This document shows positions 59,285 through 64,000 of a DNA stretch of 64,000 bases, piece after piece. A program made the position numbers and the translations under genes. The stretch's first letter is position 1, and each line of letters opens with the position of its first letter. Under the pieces are notes generated by a model. It did not search any database, was not told the origin of the DNA, and saw only the letters and a program-made list of their open reading frames with translations. Origin of the DNA: Congeria kusceri (lineage: Eukaryota > Mollusca > Bivalvia > Myida > Dreissenidae); assembly GCA_027627225.1 (NCBI GenBank), contig CM051028.1, forward strand, positions 22,812,364 to 22,876,363, read 5' to 3'.

Positions 59285-59570
59285 ATTTATTTTATGTATC
59301 AAGTGATTGAACTGCCTTGTGAAAAAGGCAACATTAGATGACTTTAAGGCACTAAGCAAGCTGGCAATATTCAAAGCAAAACTTCAAATGAAAGAGGTCC
59401 ATGTTAAAATAAATATGACTTTTTAGGTGCTTCTTTTCATGATCAACCCCCACTTGCCACATAATCCATAATTTCGTCTTTCATCATGTTGAAATTATAC
59501 AGCCTTTTATTGGAAACCCATTCATTGTATGCAGACCTTCCTTGTAAGACATGCAAAAACACTTTGTTGT

Positions 59571-59676
59571 TCAAATATGCACAACACCATCCAAACAACC
59601 CCAGCATTCGGAAGCTTGTCATGTCAAATATGCACAACACCATCCAAACAACCCCAGCATTCGGAAGCTTGTCATG
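59571..59676 (+). repeat. 53-bp tandem duplication
   Basis: TCAAATATGCACAACACCAT at 59571 recurs at 59624; the two copies are practically identical. Confidence 0.9.
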
Positions 59677-60138
59677 CAACCTTTTTGTTACAATTTTCCA
59701 AAGTTTCTTACACTGATCATAGCCTTTATTCCGTTAAATAAATACTATAAAGATCTGACCAATATGTTCTTAGGACTTCTAACCTTGGCCCATATCTACA
59801 AAGCTCATTAGTTAGAAGTTAAGTAAATTTCTTAAAATTCCAAGTTCCTTGTGGCTGGTTCATTTAAAGTTTATTTTTTCTTAAATGTGTATTATCTGGT
59901 AAAGAATGAACAAATACTGTAAAGTATTTTTACAAGGCAAATTTTATTAAAATGTTTCGCTTAAATATGATTTCAGTTAAGATTTTCCTTAGGAGCTTAG
60001 GGGATAAGGCCCCAGAACCACCTTTTAACTATTTCCAACCAATCTTTGAATGAGTACTTGCAAGAACTCATGCTAAATACAAACATAGTTAAACAGGCCC
60101 GAGTCTTGAACTCGTAACTATAGAGATTGGTCCCCTAC

Positions 60139-60309
60139 CTCGCCAGTGGCCTCCTGCAGGGAACCGTTCACTTGCTGGGCGAGCTTGTAGATCGGTGTGT
60201 TCTGTGGAAGATCTGATTGGTCGAGATTCTCCACGCTGCCAAGGTTCTCACAGCGGCCGGCAGCAGTGTCAATCTCCTGCCTCATGGTGACCAGCCTGTC
60301 CATCATACC
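60139..60309 (-). CDS. Spectrin-repeat exon B of giant minus-strand gene
   Basis: Internal exon of 171 nt (57 codons, phase 0/0). The acceptor is CTCCTTGACAG|GGT at 60309 and the donor GGCGAG|GTAGGGG below 60139. The translation GMMDRLVTMRQEIDTAAGRC continues with a loop-like segment (NLDQSDLPQNTPIYKL) and ends VNGSLQEATGE. It fits as helices B and C of a spectrin repeat begun by exon 61677-61516 and passed on to exon 54454-53972. The intron to the next exon is 5684 nt and contains the MG-type coding block at 56242-54632. Confidence 0.85.
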
Positions 60310-60742
60310 CTGTCAAGGAGCAGACGGTACATTGTAACATTGCAGGAATACATTCTGGTACCGCAGTGTTTTTTCAGTCCTTTGTGAATGGGGCCGGGGC
60401 CCTTTAATTGTAAAAATAAGCGCTGTAATACGATATTTTGTGAAAATAACATTTCAACTTATTATGTATGAAATAATTCTATCAAGGTTAAATTACACCA
60501 TTTTAACTGAATTTAAACATATTATATGCCGTCTTCATCAGTCTAGAAGAAAACATTCGCATTGAATAAAAATAAAGCAGACAAAAAGTAAAACATAAAC
60601 TTGCTAGCAATTGTGAATTTTGGATTAAAATTGTGAAAAAAGGGTACATTCTTGCTTTGTGAATTGGGCCCTATTTCAGCCCCAAATTGGCTTGAAAAAA
60701 ATCACTGTACCGTATTCAATAACCCATTGTTAAACTGAGACT

Positions 60743-60790
60743 TGAGAAATAATACCTGTGCATTTGCAATAATACCTGTGCATTTGCAAA
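60743..60790 (+). repeat. Short tandem duplication (about 22 bp)
   Basis: AATAATACCTGTGCATTTGC occurs twice in succession. Confidence 0.85.
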
Positions 60791-61515
60791 TATGCAGGGT
60801 ACCAATGTTACTTATGTCGTTAATAAATCATATTAATAAAGAATGCCAAAATGATCGTTGGTAAATACCAAATAAAATTAAAATTTCACAGCAGTTTTAG
60901 AACAGAACAGTTAAAGAATATTCTTTATTTTAACGTCTCAACTCCAAGAATGGGTAGGTAAATATGGGCCTAGATGTTTGCATTATGTAAACAGTTTTAA
61001 GTTATATACATTTGGAGTGGACACTTGTGAATTTACTGCACAATATCAGTTTATAGCACAGAATGGTGTCAAGTGTGCAATATTAAAATTGAGTAGCTGA
61101 GTGAAAACCTGCAATCTGCAATTCATTTAAGGATATGTCAAGTATACAATAAACTGCAGCATTAATTCAGAAGTTAATTTTGAAAAATCACATAATACAT
61201 AACTAGTTATAGGTTCTTATGTACTAGCAGCTTCATTCAAATCAAATAATTCCCTAAATATTAGTTTAATCCTACATGTAAGTTTGATTGTGTTGAAAGA
61301 CAGAGGTGTTTGAGAGTTAATTTCCTGGGTAGAACCAGTACTTGCAGTCTTTTGTGATAATTTGAACACTCTTTGAGTATTAATCAAACTCCACATCACC
61401 CGACATTATTACATCACTGCAACTGTCTCATTTGTGAAAATTTAAACTTTTGTCTGTTCCCTCACTTGGATAACCTCTACACAGGCTGATGCTATACACA
61501 AGTTTAGTCCCTTAC

Positions 61516-61677
61516 CTTGACCCCTTCCATCTTTCTCTGAGCGTCCACCTTGCTATCGGGGACATCCCCGTCGGTGTCCTGCAGCCAATGAGGGAACTCA
61601 TCCTTAAGGAACCGGTCAGTGGACTCGAGGCTGCCTCGGTACTCTTGCCAGCGTTTCAACACGTCGTTAAGGCGATC
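61516..61677 (-). CDS. Spectrin-repeat exon A of giant minus-strand gene
   Basis: The most upstream exon visible, 162 nt (54 codons, phase 0/0). The acceptor TTTTTGTTTTAAG|GAT lies at 61677 and the donor GTCAAG|GTAAGGG below 61516. The translation has two tryptophans in helix-A spacing: RWQEYRGSLESTDRFL and then FPHWLQDTDGDVPDSKVDAQ, ending RKMEGVK. The pattern is that of a spectrin or nesprin-type repeat. A 1206-nt intron separates it from the next exon. No further exon is seen from 61678 to the right edge, so the 5' part of the gene lies outside the window. Confidence 0.85.
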
Positions 61678-64000
61678 CTTAAAACAAAAAGAAAAGGTTC
61701 AATGAATTTTATTCTTGTACAATTTTGTTATCACCTCATTGGCGTAATTATGTTTTGTACTTTACTTGAATATATAAATTGACACTGCAAACCAAGTTAT
61801 TTTAAGAATAAATTATAACTCAAATTTAAACTAAACTATAGAAACACTTTTTTTTTTCATATTAAATTATTAAATATTTGAAGTAAAATACATGCATAAC
61901 ATATATATTACTGAAATAAACAGGATACACAGAAAAATATAATATGTGCTAACCTTGAACAATCTAGGATCAAACACTTGTTTCAGATATGACAGGTCCA
62001 TTTGGAACAAAGCCTTTATCCCATTTTTATTGTTTTACCCATGTCACATAGTTTATCTCCAACCCATATTTCATGCATTAAAAACGTTTTGAACTTGTAG
62101 AATACAAAAACTGTATGCTTTAAGCACCACAGCGGGGTAGCTTTAGCACGAAAGTTCTTTTAATTGAGGATAATTACTAAACTAACGCAATTAGCACTCA
62201 AATTAACATTTTTACAGGTGTTTAGCCCATAACGGTAGTAAGCAAAGGGAACTATATTATTACACCATTTTTAACTTCGATTTGCTACCAATAATTTACC
62301 CTCAATCCTTTACTTGTTGCCATGCCTTCTATTTAAAAACAACATCCAATCAGTTCTTTGGCTAAAAATAGCAACCAATGAAATGAAACCTACTGAAAAA
62401 TTGTACCCTCCAAAGAATAACTCAAACATTTGCCAGAAGATCAAGGCTTATCATAAGTGACAAGAACACAGAATTCCATAAAATAAATTTATTGATACAT
62501 ACATAAAATATTAAAGCAAATTTACATTCTCCAGTTTCTAAGTTCAAAAGCTCCAGAAACAAACAACACTCTAATAAAATGCAGTCTGCATCTATGCTTG
62601 TTCCAGCAAAGTTTAGCAAATCTAACGGCAAAAAAACTCAAATTATGTTACCTAATGTACACTAGATTCAATAAATCATGGTGTTTCTATAATTTAAAGT
62701 AAAAAAAATCCTGCTCAAATACGCATGAAACATGATGTGATATGTTTTAAAGATAACTTTTTAATTTAATTCAGAAAATTTTAGTAAATATGCAATTCTT
62801 ATTTGTAACAAAATAATAAAGAAAGCAACATAAATAGTTACACTGTTACATTCACAAAACGGATTTAATGTTATATAATTGACATTACGACTTGTATTAA
62901 TTCACAGCAAAAAGCCAAACCAACGTTCACTCCATTTAGCCAAAACCTCTACAAAGTGAGTGTATTTGAGACATTTCAGGTGTTGACTAGGCATTCTGAT
63001 TGCCATGGAAACTGTGCAGAGTCACAAATGAGAAAGAAAAGTCAAGAAAGAGATGGAAATCCCTTGGAACTGTAGAATTTCTAGTTCTATAGTTAGAAAA
63101 TGTCAATGCGATGTAATATTCCTGTTGATGCTTTTGTTGCTCAAATTTTGATGACTTCATAACATATTCATAACTTTTGTGCAATAATAAAGGACAGGAG
63201 GAAAACAGCTGATAACAGCTTATTTCTTTTTAAATGAATTCTTGTAGAACACTAGAAAAAAGAATAACCAAAAGCATCAACTACAATAAAACCTTCCCAA
63301 ATCCCTAAAAGCCCTTTGGAACTACTCCCCTACATTCCCAAAATTCCCATAATGATGGCAGAAGGAAAAGGGGGGAAATAAATGGAGCTAAATCATGTGT
63401 ATATGATGGAGAAATATACTACCAGTAACATTTGGGGAATATGCGGTAACATTTGGGAATATGCGTAGATTTGATCATAAATAAAAAGTCATGCATAAGA
63501 ATGATGTATAATGAGAGTAATGAATTTTAATGTACAATTAGAAAAACATATACTTGACATTATTACAATCATATTTTTAACACATAATGAAGATCATAAC
63601 ATCACCATCATCTGTCATTTTATAATCCTGCAAGAATTTTATTTCTATTTTTTTTTTTTTGGCTTCAGTTTTTGTTTTAAAGTAGCTTTCCCATAACCAG
63701 CTGAGCAAAGCAAAACAATGTTGGCTATACGAGATTCAAAAGAATAACTATAAATAATTAATAAATCTTTGAATTAAAACATCTGAGGAGGTCAATAGAG
63801 CAATCGGTCCAATCCTCAGACAGGTCAGATGATGATGATGAACAATGATGAACCTAATGATGACGAAGAAGCAAGAACGTTAGACACTGACACGGCACAA
63901 TTTTCTGTCCACACCAGCACTTAAACACACAACACGTTTTGCTTGAACGATGGCACAAAGTTGTACGAATAAAGCATGTGAATGACTTTAGTTAATGGTG
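61678..64000. other. Intron sequence at right edge, nothing recognised
   Basis: AT-rich sequence upstream of exon 61677-61516. No exon, TIR pair or tandem array found. Confidence 0.6.

Noticed and set aside
59443..59811. Frames repeating MHNTIQTTPAFGSL / HHPNNPSIRKL
   Set aside because: Produced by the 53-bp tandem duplication at 59571-59676.

Overview
The window looks like a piece of a mollusc nuclear genome, most likely a bivalve and possibly a dreissenid mussel; the genus is a guess from repeat families that look familiar. It is AT-rich and intron-rich. Small GC-richer coding islands with GT/AG borders lie far apart, and most of the rest is made of MITEs, tRNA-derived SINEs, a LINE and tandem-repeat arrays. 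There are no operons, rRNA genes or CRISPR arrays.

The backbone is one giant minus-strand gene for a spectrin-repeat protein (nesprin/MSP-300-like or another member of the giant spectrin-repeat group). Six constitutive-looking exons can be read with exact splice borders, in transcript order 61677-61516, 60309-60139, 54454-53972, 8056-7938, 3699-3492 and 2903-2577. Their phases match throughout, giving 1470 nt or 490 codons with no stop. The gene continues beyond both ends of the window. Its third intron is about 45.9 kb long.

Three further coding blocks on the same strand suggest extra isoforms. An alternative last exon (46686-45130) joins in phase to exon 54454-53972. It replaces the rest of the rod by a 518-residue disordered, basic and proline-rich tail with five TQT motifs, the core of dynein light chain LC8 sites. 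Two candidate alternative first exons (from 56242 and from 26476) both start MG with a strong Kozak context and an in-frame upstream stop, followed by a lysine-rich stretch. That pattern fits a myristoyl-plus-basic membrane anchor. They would start shorter proteins inside the rod.

Mobile DNA fills the introns. Inside the 45.9 kb intron are an intact 1267-codon L1/Tx1-type LINE (16358-20161, poly(A) tail at 20509-20537), two tRNA-derived SINEs (one with a perfect 14-bp target duplication), a 978-bp TA-flanked element whose empty site survives in a paralogous repeat copy, a hAT-like element with a 7/8-matching 8-bp duplication, a Tc1/mariner/pogo-like element, a Harbinger-like MITE and several other inverted-repeat elements. 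Twelve copies of one fold-back MITE, each with two internal hairpins, are scattered through the window.

Three tandem arrays with units near 160 bp (about 4.9-5.7 kb, 40.1-40.95 kb, 57.7-58.4 kb) share only a short core around GGCAATAACTC. A fourth array (39.8-42.4 kb) is a dimeric higher-order repeat of 339 bp carrying 21 AGGTCA nuclear-receptor half-sites. One locus (4593-6270) shows three levels of nested insertion.
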